Of a stretch of 64,000 bases of DNA, positions 11,801-21,896 are shown piece by piece (the stretch's first letter is position 1; each line of letters begins with the position of its first letter). The notes beneath the pieces are model-generated. The model ran no database searches, was not told where the DNA came from, and saw only the letters and a list, made by a program, of their open reading frames with translations. This DNA is from Pristionchus mayeri (Eukaryota; Nematoda; Chromadorea; Rhabditida; Neodiplogasteridae). The translations under genes were made by a program, and so were the position numbers. The DNA is taken from the NCBI GenBank assembly GCA_036245805.1, contig BTRK01000005.1:24593474-24657473 (forward strand), given 5' to 3'.

Positions 11801-12704
11801 CTCAAACCGGCCAATGACTCCGCAATTGACTACTCTCGCTGTGGTGGGCGCTGCAACGTAGTCAATTTGGTGGAATGAGGAGCCGTTGGGGGATAGCCAT
11901 GTCCAGATTCGACCGTGCCGTCTCTTGGGGGACGTGTTCTGGATGCGCAGTCTATTCCTCACGCAGAGCTCAGTGAAGCAGCGTCCGCGTGAGTTCGGTG
12001 TGGGAGAGGCGAAGTTACCAACAAATCTTTCATTGCCAGGTTCCCTCGCTACTCTACAGTTGAAATCACCGACTAGAACTGGCATAAGGCCTCTTGGCGC
12101 ACTCTGCAGAGCGGTCTCAACCTGGTCTAGGAAGTCATCGTAAGCGTTATCATCATATGAAGACGTGGGGGCATACGCGCAGACCAGGAAGAGCCGTAGA
12201 TCGGGGAGGAGGAGAGTGGCCAGACGAGGGGAGAGGCCATTGAACACGGCTCCGCGCGTAAGGTGCGGTCGAAGCAAGAATGCGGCGCCATGGGAAGCAG
12301 TGGACCCGCCCGAGTGGTAGACTACAGTGCCTGAGGATGTAAGATTGAACGAGTCGCAACCCACTATCCTGGCTTCCTGCACTGCAATCACGTCCCACTT
12401 GATCTTGTCGAGGGCGAGTTCCATCTCCGTCTGCTTCTCCCTTGGACCGAGCGTCCTGGCGTTGATGGTGCCGACATAGAGTACAGACCCTAAAATTATG
12501 AAGTTCGGTTCTCCAATGCAGTAACTTTGACTTTGAAATGTCTCCATAATATCGAATGCTTTGGGTAATCCTAATGTGTGATAGAAAGAATATCCAAGCC
12601 CTCAACTAATGCTGAAAACAATATTACATAATTTTGAAAATAAAAGTCAGGGTATGCTGAAAACGAATATTTGAAAATCGTGCAAAACTTTCTAGTCAAC
12701 CTGA
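8802..12704. mobile_element. mariner-type element (decayed) carrying an RTE insertion
   Basis: Terminal inverted repeats begin TTAGGTTGACTAGAAAGT at 8802 and end in the near-complement at 12704, with TA on both sides. TTAGGTTG is the hallmark start of mariner TIRs. It sits at a symmetric point of the 45-bp palindromic array. After removing the RTE, about 1.2 kb of mariner sequence remains, and I found no transposase reading frame in it. It is therefore either a deletion derivative or badly decayed. Confidence 0.75.
9838..12547 (-). pseudogene. RTE-clade LINE (endonuclease + reverse transcriptase), frameshifted
   Basis: Non-LTR retrotransposon in the minus direction. The N-terminal AP-type endonuclease is read from 12547 to about 11500: NARTLG, WDVIAVQEAR, VLVGDFNC and SDHR motifs. 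A linker is read in another frame (11541-11071). The reverse transcriptase (11173-10229) shows FRPISLL, FVDFRKACD, GVRQGDTLSP and YADD. A C-terminal RTE-type tail follows (10187-9888, RPPGKPHIRWRDD). The domains lie in different frames, so the copy is broken by frameshifts. The 3' end has a short (TGAT)n tail (aatcaatcaatc on the plus strand near 9850), as RTE elements often do. Base composition is more GC-rich than the surroundings. It is inserted in the mariner element. Confidence 0.88.
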
Positions 12705-12706
12705 TA

Positions 12707-12865
12707 TTTATGAGCGACTTTCTGAGAGAACTGAGCAGAGGCTTCTATGTACTTATGAGCGACTGTCTGAGAGAACTGAGCAGAGGCTTCTATGTACTTA
12801 TGAGCGACTGTCTGAGAGAATTGAGCAGAGGCTTCTATGTACTTATGAGCGACTGTCTGAGATAA
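12707..12865. repeat. 45-bp tandem array (right part, forward)
   Basis: About 3.5 forward units of the same 45-bp repeat as 8465-8799, separated from it only by the mariner/RTE insertion. Confidence 0.85.
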
Positions 12866-13599
12866 CTAGAGCGGGGAGAGGGTATTGGAGATATGAGAGG
12901 GGGGGGGGAGAGAGTCCTAGAGATATGAGATGCCGGAGGAGAGGGTTATAGAGATAGGAGATGGGGGAGGAGACGGTCCTAGAGATACGAGAGAGGGAGG
13001 ATCCTAGAAATAAGGGAATTAGAGTCGATCTTAGATATGAGAAAGGAGGGGGACGGGTAGGAATATATTTAGACTTTCAAGCATGCCCGGGAGATAAAAA
13101 CACATGCCACCTCCTAGCCGGCTAGTTTATAAAATCAATGCTATTAAATATTTATCACCGAGAAAAAATTTAAAACATTAAATTGAAAACTGTCTCTTGT
13201 AATTAAAACGCTGTCACCCTAAGAACGTCAGATTCCGGAGGAGGAATTGAGTAAAATGGCTATTAATCAGATAATCTGTGGAATTGAACTTTATTTTAGT
13301 CATTAAAACACTGTCTCTCTTAGAACGAAGGGGTATGTGACACAATCGTTCAAACTCGTCACCGGAAGCTCAAAATTTGTGGTCAGAGTGCCTGTGGGTG
13401 GGATACACTTCAGCCAAAAAATTGGACCCAAAAGTTGATATTTGATCTTTCAGATCAAAAAATTTCATCTTCGATTTAACCCGGCATGTTATATAATTTT
13501 ACCAGCCGATCGCGCGCGCCACGGCGTGCGCAATCGACTGGCGTGTTCCTTGATTTGTTCTTAGGCCTCGTCTTATTTCTTTCGGATGCAAAATCTCTC
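12866..13599. other. GA-rich then unique spacer, no gene recognised
   Basis: 12870-13070 is degenerate gagatatgagaggggggg-type purine-rich repeat. The rest shows no supported gene. Confidence 0.45.
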
Positions 13600-14486
13600 T
13601 CTCACACTCCCTTACTTTACATATCTACTTTCCTCTACCTACTTCTCTCTCTCTCTCCCCTCGCTCCCCATCTCTAACTCTCCCTCTCTCCCTCCATCTC
13701 CCTATCTCCCTATCTCTCCCTCCCTCCCTCTCTCCCTCTCTCACCCTCTCCCCCCTCTCCCTCTCTGTCCCCCTCGATCCCCTCTATATGTCTCTCTACA
13801 TCTCTCTCCCTCCGTCTCTCCCTCTCTCTCCTTCGCTCCTCTCTATCTCTCTCTCCCTCTGTCTTTCTCAATCTATCCCTCCCTCCCTTCGTCTCTCCCT
13901 CTCTCCCTCCCTCTCTCTCACCATTTCTCTCCCTCTCTCTCACCATTTCTCTCCCTCTCTCCCTCCCTCTCTCTCATCATTTCTCTCCCTCTCTCCCTCC
14001 CTCTCTCTCACCATTTCTCTCCCTCTCTCCCTCTCTCCCTCTCACCTCTCTCTCCCCCTCGATCCCCTCTATATGTCTCCCTCCATCTCTCTCTCCCCCC
14101 CTCTCGCTCTCTCCCCCTCTCTCTCACCCTCCGTCTTTCTCTCTCTTCCTCCCTCTCTCTCCCCCTCCCCCTCTCTCTCACCCTCTCTCCCTCTCTCAAT
14201 TTTCCACTCTCGCTCTCTCCTACTCTCCCTCATTATCTCCCTTCCTCTCACTCCCTCTCACCCTCTCTCTCTCAACGTCTCCCTCTCTCCCCCTCTCTTC
14301 CCCCCTCTCTCACCCTCTCTCCTACTCTCCCTCTTTCTCTCTCTTCCTCTCTATCCCTCTCTCAATCTCCCTCTCTCTCCTCTCTCCCTCTCTCCTACTC
14401 TCCCTCTTTCTCTCTCTACATCTCGATCCCTCTCTCAATTTCTCCCTGTCTTCTTCTCCCCCTCTCCTACTCTCCCTCTCGTTTTA
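13600..14486. repeat. (TCTCCC)n pyrimidine-rich low-complexity tract
   Basis: Nearly 0.9 kb of CT-rich hexamer/tetramer repeats on one strand. Long open frames on both strands here (372 aa and others) are composition artefacts rich in Ser/Pro/Leu or Arg/Glu. Such tracts can adopt triplex (H-DNA) structure. Confidence 0.9.
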
Positions 14487-14600
14487 GAATGTTCTTCAAC
14501 ATGCTAGAAGCTTTGGAATATTTTCGAACTTCCTGGAACATTCTAGAAGCTTTGGACCATTTTCGAACTTTCTGGAACATTCTAGAAGCTTTGACCCATG
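14487..14600. promoter_or_regulatory. Cluster of heat-shock-element-like sites
   Basis: A tandem unit of about 39 bp contains GAACATTCTAGAA at 14536-14548 and 14575-14587. This fits the three-box HSF consensus GAAnnTTCnnGAA exactly. A degenerate first unit starts at 14488 (GAATGTTCTTCAAC). Known biology: HSF binds such inverted pentamers, and Caenorhabditis Helitrons have been reported to carry them. I see no Helitron ends here, so that origin is inference. Confidence 0.55.
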
Positions 14601-14609
14601 ACGAATTAT

Positions 14610-15985
14610 TGATTGGTATACTGTACTTGCCCCCAATGTTAATTATTGATTGGTATACGGTAGTTCAAAGATCAAAGGACAAAATCATAAATCTGACCCA
14701 CTGAATAATAGGTGACCCATGGCTCATTATCGATTGGTATACGGTAGTTGACCCAATGCCAATTATTGATTGGCATACGGTAATTCGAAGATCAAAGGTC
14801 AAAATCATAAATCTGACTCACGGAATAATAGGTGACCAATGGCTAAATATCGATTGGTATACGGTAGTTACCCAATGCCAATTATTGATTGGCTACGGTA
14901 ATTCGAAGATCAAAGATCAAAATCATAAATCTGACCCACGGAATAATAGGTGACCCATGGCTAATTATCGATTGGTATACGGTAGTTGACCCAATGCCAA
15001 TTATTGATTGGCTACGGTAATTCGAAGATCAAAGATCAAAATCATAAATCTGACCCACGGAATAATAGGTGACCCATGGCTAATTATTGATTGGTATACA
15101 GTAGTTACCCAATGCCAATTATTGATTGGCATACGGTAATTCGAAGATCAAAGATCAAAATCATAAATCTGGCCCACGGAATAATAGGTGACCCATGGCT
15201 AATTATCGATTGGTATACGGTAGTTGACCCAATGCCAATTATTGATTGGCATACGGTAATTCGAAGATCAAAGATCAAAATCATAAATCTGGCCCACGGA
15301 ATAATAGGTGACCCATAGCTAATTATCGATTGGTATACGGTAGTTGACCCAATGCCAATTATTGATTGGCATACGGTAATTCGAAGATCAAAGGTCAAAA
15401 TCATAAATCTGACCCACGGAATAATAGGTGACCCATGGCTAATTATTGATTGGTATACAGTAGTTACCCAATGTCAATTATTGATTGGCTACGGTAATTC
15501 GAAGATCAAAGATCAAAATCATAAATCTGACCCACGGAATAATAGGTGACCCATGGCTAATTATCGATTGGTATACGGTAGTTGACCCAATGCCAATTAT
15601 TGATTGGCATACGGTAATTCGAAGATCAAAGATCAAAATCATAAATCTGGCCCACGGAATAATAGGTGACCCATGGCTAATTATCGATTGGTATACGGTA
15701 GTTGACCCAATGCCAATTATTGATTGGCATACGGTAATTCGAAGATCAAAGATCAAAATCATAAATCTGGCCCACGGAATAATAGGTGACCCATAGCTAA
15801 TTATCGATTGGTATACGGTAGTTGACCCAATGCCAATTATTGATTGGCATACGGTAATTCGAAGATCAAAGATCAAAATCATAAATCTGGCCCACGGAAT
15901 AATAGGTGACCCATGGCTAATTATTGATTGGTATACAGTAGTTACCCAATGCCAATTATTGATTGGCATACGGTAATTGACCGAT
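14610..15985. repeat. About 120-bp minisatellite, roughly 11 units
   Basis: Unit: gacccatggctaattatcga, ttggtatacggtagttgacc, a second tattgattggcatacgg, aattcgaagatcaaagatca, and cccacggaataataggtg. Period is 120 bp in the most regular part and a few bp shorter in some units. Each unit is itself a diverged dimer. Each carries gatcaaagatcaaaa or gatcaaaggtcaaaa, which contains TCF/LEF-like ATCAAAG cores. ORFs on both strands are by-products. Confidence 0.9.
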
Positions 15986-16059
15986 GCCCTTCTGAGGCCA
16001 TCAGTCCCTCCCCTCCCTATTTCGCAATCCGGTCAAACGCCAGGAATTTGCGCTTTATA

Positions 16060-17150
16060 TATAGCTAATGATTTATATCGCGTGTATCACGAGTCAGTGG
16101 AGGAAAATTGACCTCTCCAGGAACAATTTGCAAAAAGTTTTCATGATTTTGTCATTATATATGGTAAGTGAATATACTTGGGAAAATATTCTGATTATTA
16201 TACGTCATTGGTCCTAGAGCCGGCTTTTAGGAAATTTCCGGTTTTGCACCTGGCTCTACTGTATCTAAGCTCCCAAATGAGCTACAGCGATGGCATTGGG
16301 CTCAAAATGATCGGGGAATTGTTCTGAACAACTTTCATGTTTTGAAAAAAAGTCAAAGATCAAAGATCAAAAAGATATGTTAGAAAAACCGTTTTTGGAG
16401 CTAAAAAATAATTATTGCTGCTCTTGCGAGATATGTTTCCCTGGAATTTTATTGCTGATTATGCAAGTACAAGTCCATATCTGTATAATAAAAATATAAA
16501 ATTGCATTTTTGGGATAGGGTGTTTTTTGCTATTTGGCTCTGAAGGTGGGAAATCTCAAAATTTTAGAAAATTAACATTTTTTAAAATTGTCTTTAAAAA
16601 TGCAGAAAATTGTCAGAACTGGTCCATGTTATGGTGGAATAATATGTATGAGACCAGATTTTGCAAAATGTACGTGGTTGGTCCCAGAGCCGGCTTTTAG
16701 GAAGTTTCCGGTTTTGCACCTGGCTCTACTGTATCTAAACTCCCAGATGAGTTACAGAGATGTTATTGGGCTTAAATTGTTCGGAAAAAATATTTCAAGA
16801 CACTTTTACGTTTTGACCAAAGGCCAAAAGATCGAAGATCAATAAGGTATGTTATAAAAACCGTTTTTGGAGCTAAAAAATAATTATTGCTGCTCTTGCG
16901 AGATAAGTTTCCCTGAAATTTTATTTCTGATTATGCAAGTATAAGTCCATATCTGCATAATAAAAATAGAAAATTGGAATTTTGGGATAGGGTGTACTTT
17001 GCAATTTGGCTCTGAATGTGGGAAGTCTCAAAACCGGAAATTTCCTAAAAGCCGGCTCTGGGACCAAAGACGTACATTTTGCCAAATCTCTTCACATACA
17101 TATTATTCCACCATGTCATGGACCAGTTCTAACAATTTTCTGAAGTTTTA
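16060..17150 (+). repeat. Dispersed repeat R1, copy 1 with internal duplication
   Basis: Contains two direct copies of a unit beginning agagccggcttttaggaa (16216 and 16686), then an inverted start at about 17035. The left edge (cgcgtgtatcacgagtcag, 16080) and the flank ttttcatgattttgtcatta are also present, inverted, at 22520-23390. No transposase seen; family unknown. Confidence 0.7.
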
Positions 17151-18439
17151 AGAGTCCGGATCTGAGGAAATTCACCACTGGCCGGACATTGAGCCCGGAT
17201 TTCGATTCAAGCCAGGGTATCACATAGGGCCTAGAGTACTTAGGGTCTTAATTTGAAATTTAACATCGATGTCCTATTTATGGCGCAAAGTGGGGCGCCA
17301 GGCGCGGGCACAGTGAAAAATGATGAAATTTCATAATTTCTCAGCCGAACAAGATAGAGTCAAAATTCCTTTTGCATTATTTTAGGCTACCCATAAGTAC
17401 CCTAGGGCATCATTGAAATCGAATTCGGCCCAATTTTGGATGCGATAGTTTTGTCGAACATCTAACTTTTTCCAAGTTTTTATTATCTTAGAGGAATTTC
17501 CGAAACAAATGTCATGTGATTTTAAGGAGGGAATTCTACCAATCATACACTAAAACTATCACAATGAAAAACCGAACAACATTAAGCCGAGAAAAATCGA
17601 TCAGAACCTCGTAAGGTCCTCATCGACCAGCATCGTTTTCTGTTTTTCACTCGTCCAAGGTAAAGTAGATGCTACTATTGAGTGGAAAACGCAATTTCAT
17701 GCATAGCTATATATACCCAAGCTGAAAAAGCCGTGGTTTCAGAACTTTCAAAAAATCGGTTTTCTCAACCTCCGAATTTTTCATTTTGTCGAACAGGTAA
17801 TTTTGAAATTTCAAATATCTATCAATGAAAACCAGGATATTGTTGTAGTATGGACTAACGTGAATACAATAACATAAAACTGAACACTCCCACTTCCTTG
17901 TTTTTAATGAAATTTTATCTTGAAAATGCAAAATCGATGAGCTGGTTCAATACATTCATTCGATTCTGACAAGATGATCGACGGAACCAACAAGATATAA
18001 ACATTTTTCAAAGTTCCAAGATCAAATTATTAAGAAAATGTTGATATAGACTTAATTTCAATCACTTTTGAAAATAAGAAAATATGGCCTATGCCCCGAT
18101 GAAATAGAAATTACGAAAATTCGTATCTCCTCATCCGAACAGAATGAACTCAAAATTTATTTTGTGTTACCTGTACGTGTCTCAGAGTTCTCTGAGGGCA
18201 CTCCTGCATCCAATTCGGGTTGATTCTAACTGCTAAGAAATTCAGAATTATACAAATTTTCATTGAAATTTTACATTTTCTTAGATTTTCACGTATTAAT
18301 GTTGAATGGATTTTAAATTTTATATTTATAATAGATGCTTGGATGCATGTGTTACAAAGACAATTGTGATATTTGTTGCGGAAATTCCTCTAAAGAGTAC
18401 AAACTCTAAGAAAATGTAAAATTAGTTTACGATTTCAGG
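17151..18439. other. Non-coding, low-copy repeat fragments
   Basis: Two loosely similar segments (near 17330 and 18100, sharing a tctcctcatccgaacag-type motif) suggest an old duplication. I found no exon chain or RNA gene. Confidence 0.4.
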
Positions 18440-18712
18440 TATAAATCGAGAGAGTTGCTACGAAAGGCTTTAAATATGAGATTCATTATAGAACGAGCTT
18501 TAGACACTATCTTATTAAAATGGGGCGTGGAAGACAGTGAGGGGGAGAAATGCACTCCTAGGTCTTTAATAGTACACTTACTGTGGTCATTGCTGGGTTC
18601 TTTTAAAACAACATCATTAATTGAGAACTGTCTACGGGGGTTACGAAGGCCATAATGAACAATGTGACATTTCGTTTCAGAGATACCAAGATTCCATTGT
18701 GAGGACCAGTTA

Positions 18713-19618
18713 TAGAGTCATCCACTCAAAATTTCAAAATTTTTCTAAAATTCTTTTATTATATGGGACGGGGTTATCGATGGTGCGGAAAGAGAATAGC
18801 GTCACTAGAATTATAATATATTTCATTTTCAATGAGTATGCGCCTATTTCTCTAAGCTCCGCCCATCGTGGTGTAGTGCAAGCTCTCCAGAGGTTTGCTG
18901 GGTCATGTCAGTTCAGCGGGACAATATTTCGAAATTTCACATTGAATATATCATGTTTTCTTTTATTGCATTACATAGAACTGTTAAATTTGGTAAATAA
19001 TTGATCATGTTTTATATTCTGGGACGTATGTGCTTCCAATCATTGAGCTCGATTGATAATGGTATACTGTAGCTTCGTGCATCTCTGTGTGCTAAATTTA
19101 AATAAATTATTAATATACCTTTTGAATACATAGTATGTTCAATCGGGTGATATTCAATCGTATAAAATGAAAGAAAACATAAATATCGCTTAAATATTAG
19201 CTGCTGCGCCCTTCATCTTCAAAAACTTCAAGCTTGTATTGCAATGTTTCGCTGACATAAATTTTGCTAATTTTTCGTTGAATAAACTAATCAGGTACGT
19301 AGAGAATTCCAACTCAGATTTGGAGGGCGGCACCCCCTGAAACGATTTCTAGCTAATTTAAACTGAATGTGGCGAAATACAAGTGCCTACAGAATTTTTT
19401 CGCTGACATATTTTTTTCCTATTTTTTAAATATATTTTTCTCATGAATAACTCTTTATTCGTTGTAAAAATTGGAGAACGGCATCCCCTAGAATTCGGTA
19501 ACTAATTTTTTAAAAAGATTTCTTCACAGATTTAAATTCGCGGTGCTTGGGAAACAGCGCTCCCTGCACAACCTTTTCCCGGTTTTAAGCTTTTTAATTT
19601 GCAGATGATTGTCCCTAG
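18713..19618. mobile_element. hAT-like non-autonomous element, 8-bp duplication ACCAGTTA
   Basis: Flanked by ACCAGTTA at 18705-18712 and 19619-19626. Plus-strand ends are TAGAGTCATCC... and ...GTCCCTAG, giving weak CTAGGGAC/TAGAGTCA TIRs. Removing it joins LINE codons into the motif ANWSSQWNLGIS expected from the paralogous LINE at 55.9 kb. Its right end resembles sequence near 31780-31850, so another copy end exists. No transposase seen. Confidence 0.7.
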
Positions 19619-19640
19619 ACCAGTTAGCAACAATATTTAA

Positions 19641-19891
19641 AGTTTCCCAACACCCATGTAAATAATTTGAACTGGCGGGAGTACCCTGATCACGACAAAA
19701 CTAGCGAGAGAGTGTGTAAAAGAGAGAGAGAGCGGGCGTGATCAGGCAACTCAGACTGAAACTTTACGGCTCCACGTTGTTGCAAATATTGATTTTCTAT
19801 TATTTTCATTATTCCAGTTTAACTGATTAGAACCCGTTCTACTACATTGAATAATAATATAGAAAGGCATTTTCAAGGGTGTTGGGTAACT
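19641..19891. mobile_element. TTAA-flanked MITE, 251 bp
   Basis: TTAA at 19637-19640 and 19892-19895; ends AGTTTCCCAACACC and GGTGTTGGGTAACT. An inverted-orientation copy is at 50071-50319. Excision restores the LINE frame. A TTAA target fits piggyBac-like transposition, but TTAA also extends the TIR symmetry, so this is not decisive. Confidence 0.7.
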
Positions 19892-20659
19892 TTAAGGCAG
19901 ATTGCAGATCATCTGAGAATAATGGGGATTCAGCAAACAACTTAAGGTCATCTGCATAGACAGAATAATATATAGTCTGAGGGAATTTACTACAAATATC
20001 GTTGATAAATAAAATAAAGAGGAGAGGGCCTATACAAGATCCCTGGGGAACGCCGGAAATCACTGGGTACGGAGGGGAAAAGGAGTTATCAATGAAAACA
20101 GATTGCGTTCGGCTAGAGAGGTAAGCATGAAACCAAGATACTAAGTGATCAGAGAGACCTAGCTCAGACAATTTATGTAATAATAATCGATTGTCGATTG
20201 AGTCAAAAGCTTTTTTGAAATCAATATAAATTGTGTCAAAAGGGGCACCGTGCCTAGAAATGCGGAGATAATGTGCATATGTCTCAGCAAGATTAGTGGA
20301 AGTTGATCTACAATTTCTAAAACCTGTTTGATGTGGGTCAAACAAATTATTCTGATCAAGAAATGACGTGATTTTACCTATGATAATCTTCTCGAAAACT
20401 TTGCAAACAGACGACGTAAGTGAAATAGGACGAAAATCAGAAATAGAATTACTTAATTTTTTAGGGATTGGCTTAACTAGGGCGTGACGCCATTGAGATG
20501 GCACCTGGAAAGTAAGCAAAGATTTGTTAAAAATAATAAGTAGGGGAGAAACAATAGACGATTTACATTTCGAGAGAACTATGCTCGGAATATTATCGGG
20601 GGTTACATTCACTTTGGGAGAAAGCTTATTAAGAGCACTAATAACATCCACGTGAGAAA

Positions 20660-20993
20660 CACGGTGTGACATGCGTGCCGCCGCGCGGGATAAAAAAAGA
20701 AACATGCAGCAAATGGCAAGCCCGCGAAAATTCAACTTGTTACTTTATGGGGAGCCAAATGCCAGGGTTTTCCCGTTAAGAGATCAGCCTGGACTTTTGC
20801 CAAAAGGTGAACTTTACAATTTGCCATTTAATTTTTTGAATATATCACGGTTATTCAGGCAACTTCTTACATATTTTAAATTTCGTGCGCGGAACATTTT
20901 AACTAATTTACTGTAGCGGAACGATGAATATTATTAAAATGCTCCGGTCGACTCCGGTAATTCCGGGGGGGGGGGGGGGGTTGTCACACCGTG
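20660..20993. mobile_element. CACGGTG-terminus element, copy 2 (AGAAA duplication)
   Basis: 12-bp TIR CACGGTGTGACA / TGTCACACCGTG; 5-bp duplication AGAAA at 20655-20659 and 20994-20998; a G18-type run near the right end. Almost the same element as 45340-45668. Excision rejoins the LINE codons for DLHSISHVDVISALNKL. Confidence 0.82.
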
Positions 20994-21406
20994 AGAAATG
21001 GAGTGTAAATCGAAAAAGAATTGAGGGGAAGGAAGGGGAAGCGGAGAATGCTGGGGTCGGGAAAAAACAGATGAAAAGAAACTATCAAAAGCTCTACATT
21101 TCTGGTCGTTAGATAACAAAACAGAACCATCAGAGTCAACAATTCCAGAAGGGGTGACCTTAGGAGAACTTAATTTGTCCTTACAGTAATTATAAAACAG
21201 CTTAGGATTAGAAGATTTGACAATACGATTTTCGAGGGAACAGTACAATCTATTGAGAGCAGAGTTAAAGCGTTGCTTCATAATGGCACACGCGCGACTG
21301 TTAGGGGCAATTCTGGTCAGGTTCTTAGATTTCCCATAGAGGATTTTCAAAGTTCGAGGATATCTAGACAATGGTGATTGATTAGAAAGAGGAACGAAAG
21401 TATTAA

Positions 21407-21623
21407 AGTTACCCAACAAGGACGAAACCCTGATCTCACCCCGATCCCGTCGCGTGTACGAGAGAGTATGCAAAAGTGAGAGAGCGTGGATCATTTTCGG
21501 CTTTCCCTTGAGGCTATTATTGATTTTTTGAATTTTTGTATATTCACTCTATACTAATTCAACCATCGGCTATTCGATGGAGGACAAAAAATAAAGGGTC
21601 AATTTCGTCCTTGTTGGGTAACT
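21407..21623. mobile_element. TTAA-flanked MITE, about 217 bp
   Basis: TTAA at 21403-21406 and the degenerate TTAG at 21624-21627; ends AGTTACCCAACAAGG and CCTTGTTGGGTAACT. Full sibling at 32461-32677. Interrupts the LINE linker; removal restores FINN(V)xNTFVPLSNQ. Confidence 0.7.
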
Positions 21624-21896
21624 TTAGGGACATTATTAATGAAAGAAATGAAATAATCAAACGATTGGTGAGCATCAAGGTTACTTAAAGCATGGGTCCA
21701 GTTGTGATAGAAAATGTGATCATTGATGGATGACCAATCAGCTAATCGATAATTACGGGAGGGAGCACTAACATTCTGGGGAGGACAGGGAGTATCTAAA
21801 TCAAATGTCACACTTAGATGATCACTTAATGCAGTAGCAGGAGATGTATTAAGTACAAATAATGTCCTTATTGCAAAATACGAGGTCTAAATAGTT

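Larger units (their letters stand above)
18440..21896 (-). pseudogene. CR1/jockey-type LINE fragment, interrupted by four DNA elements
   Basis: Read on the minus strand, this follows the downstream LINE (52567-56876) nearly domain by domain. Endonuclease end (NYLDLVFCN, LSDHLSV) at about 21896-21640; linker with KILYGKSKNLTRIAPN; reverse transcriptase with FRPISLTSSVCKVFEKI, TIYIDFKKAFDSID, SGVPQGSCIGPLL and YADDLKL; then WSSQWNLGISETKCH and KDLGVHFSPSL down to 18440. It is truncated at both ends and has at least one frameshift near 21850. Four inserted elements (18713-19618, 19641-19891, 20660-20993, 21407-21623) break it. Deleting each with one copy of its duplication brings the flanking codons back into frame. 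Confidence 0.88.

Noticed and set aside
8378..12865. Repetitive LRELSRGFYVLMSDC peptides
   Set aside because: The 45-bp tandem repeat is a multiple of three and stays open by chance; it is inverted nearby and non-coding.
13586..14704. Long ORFs (372, 239 aa and minus-strand Arg/Glu-rich ORFs)
   Set aside because: Pure translation of the CT-rich low-complexity tract; no domains, and both strands are open.
14756..15969. ORFs with repeating IIDWYTVV / SPIIPWARFMIL peptides
   Set aside because: Translations of the 120-bp minisatellite on both strands.
14610..15985. CRISPR-like array
   Set aside because: Units are about 120 bp of contiguous repeat without unique spacers; eukaryotic context.
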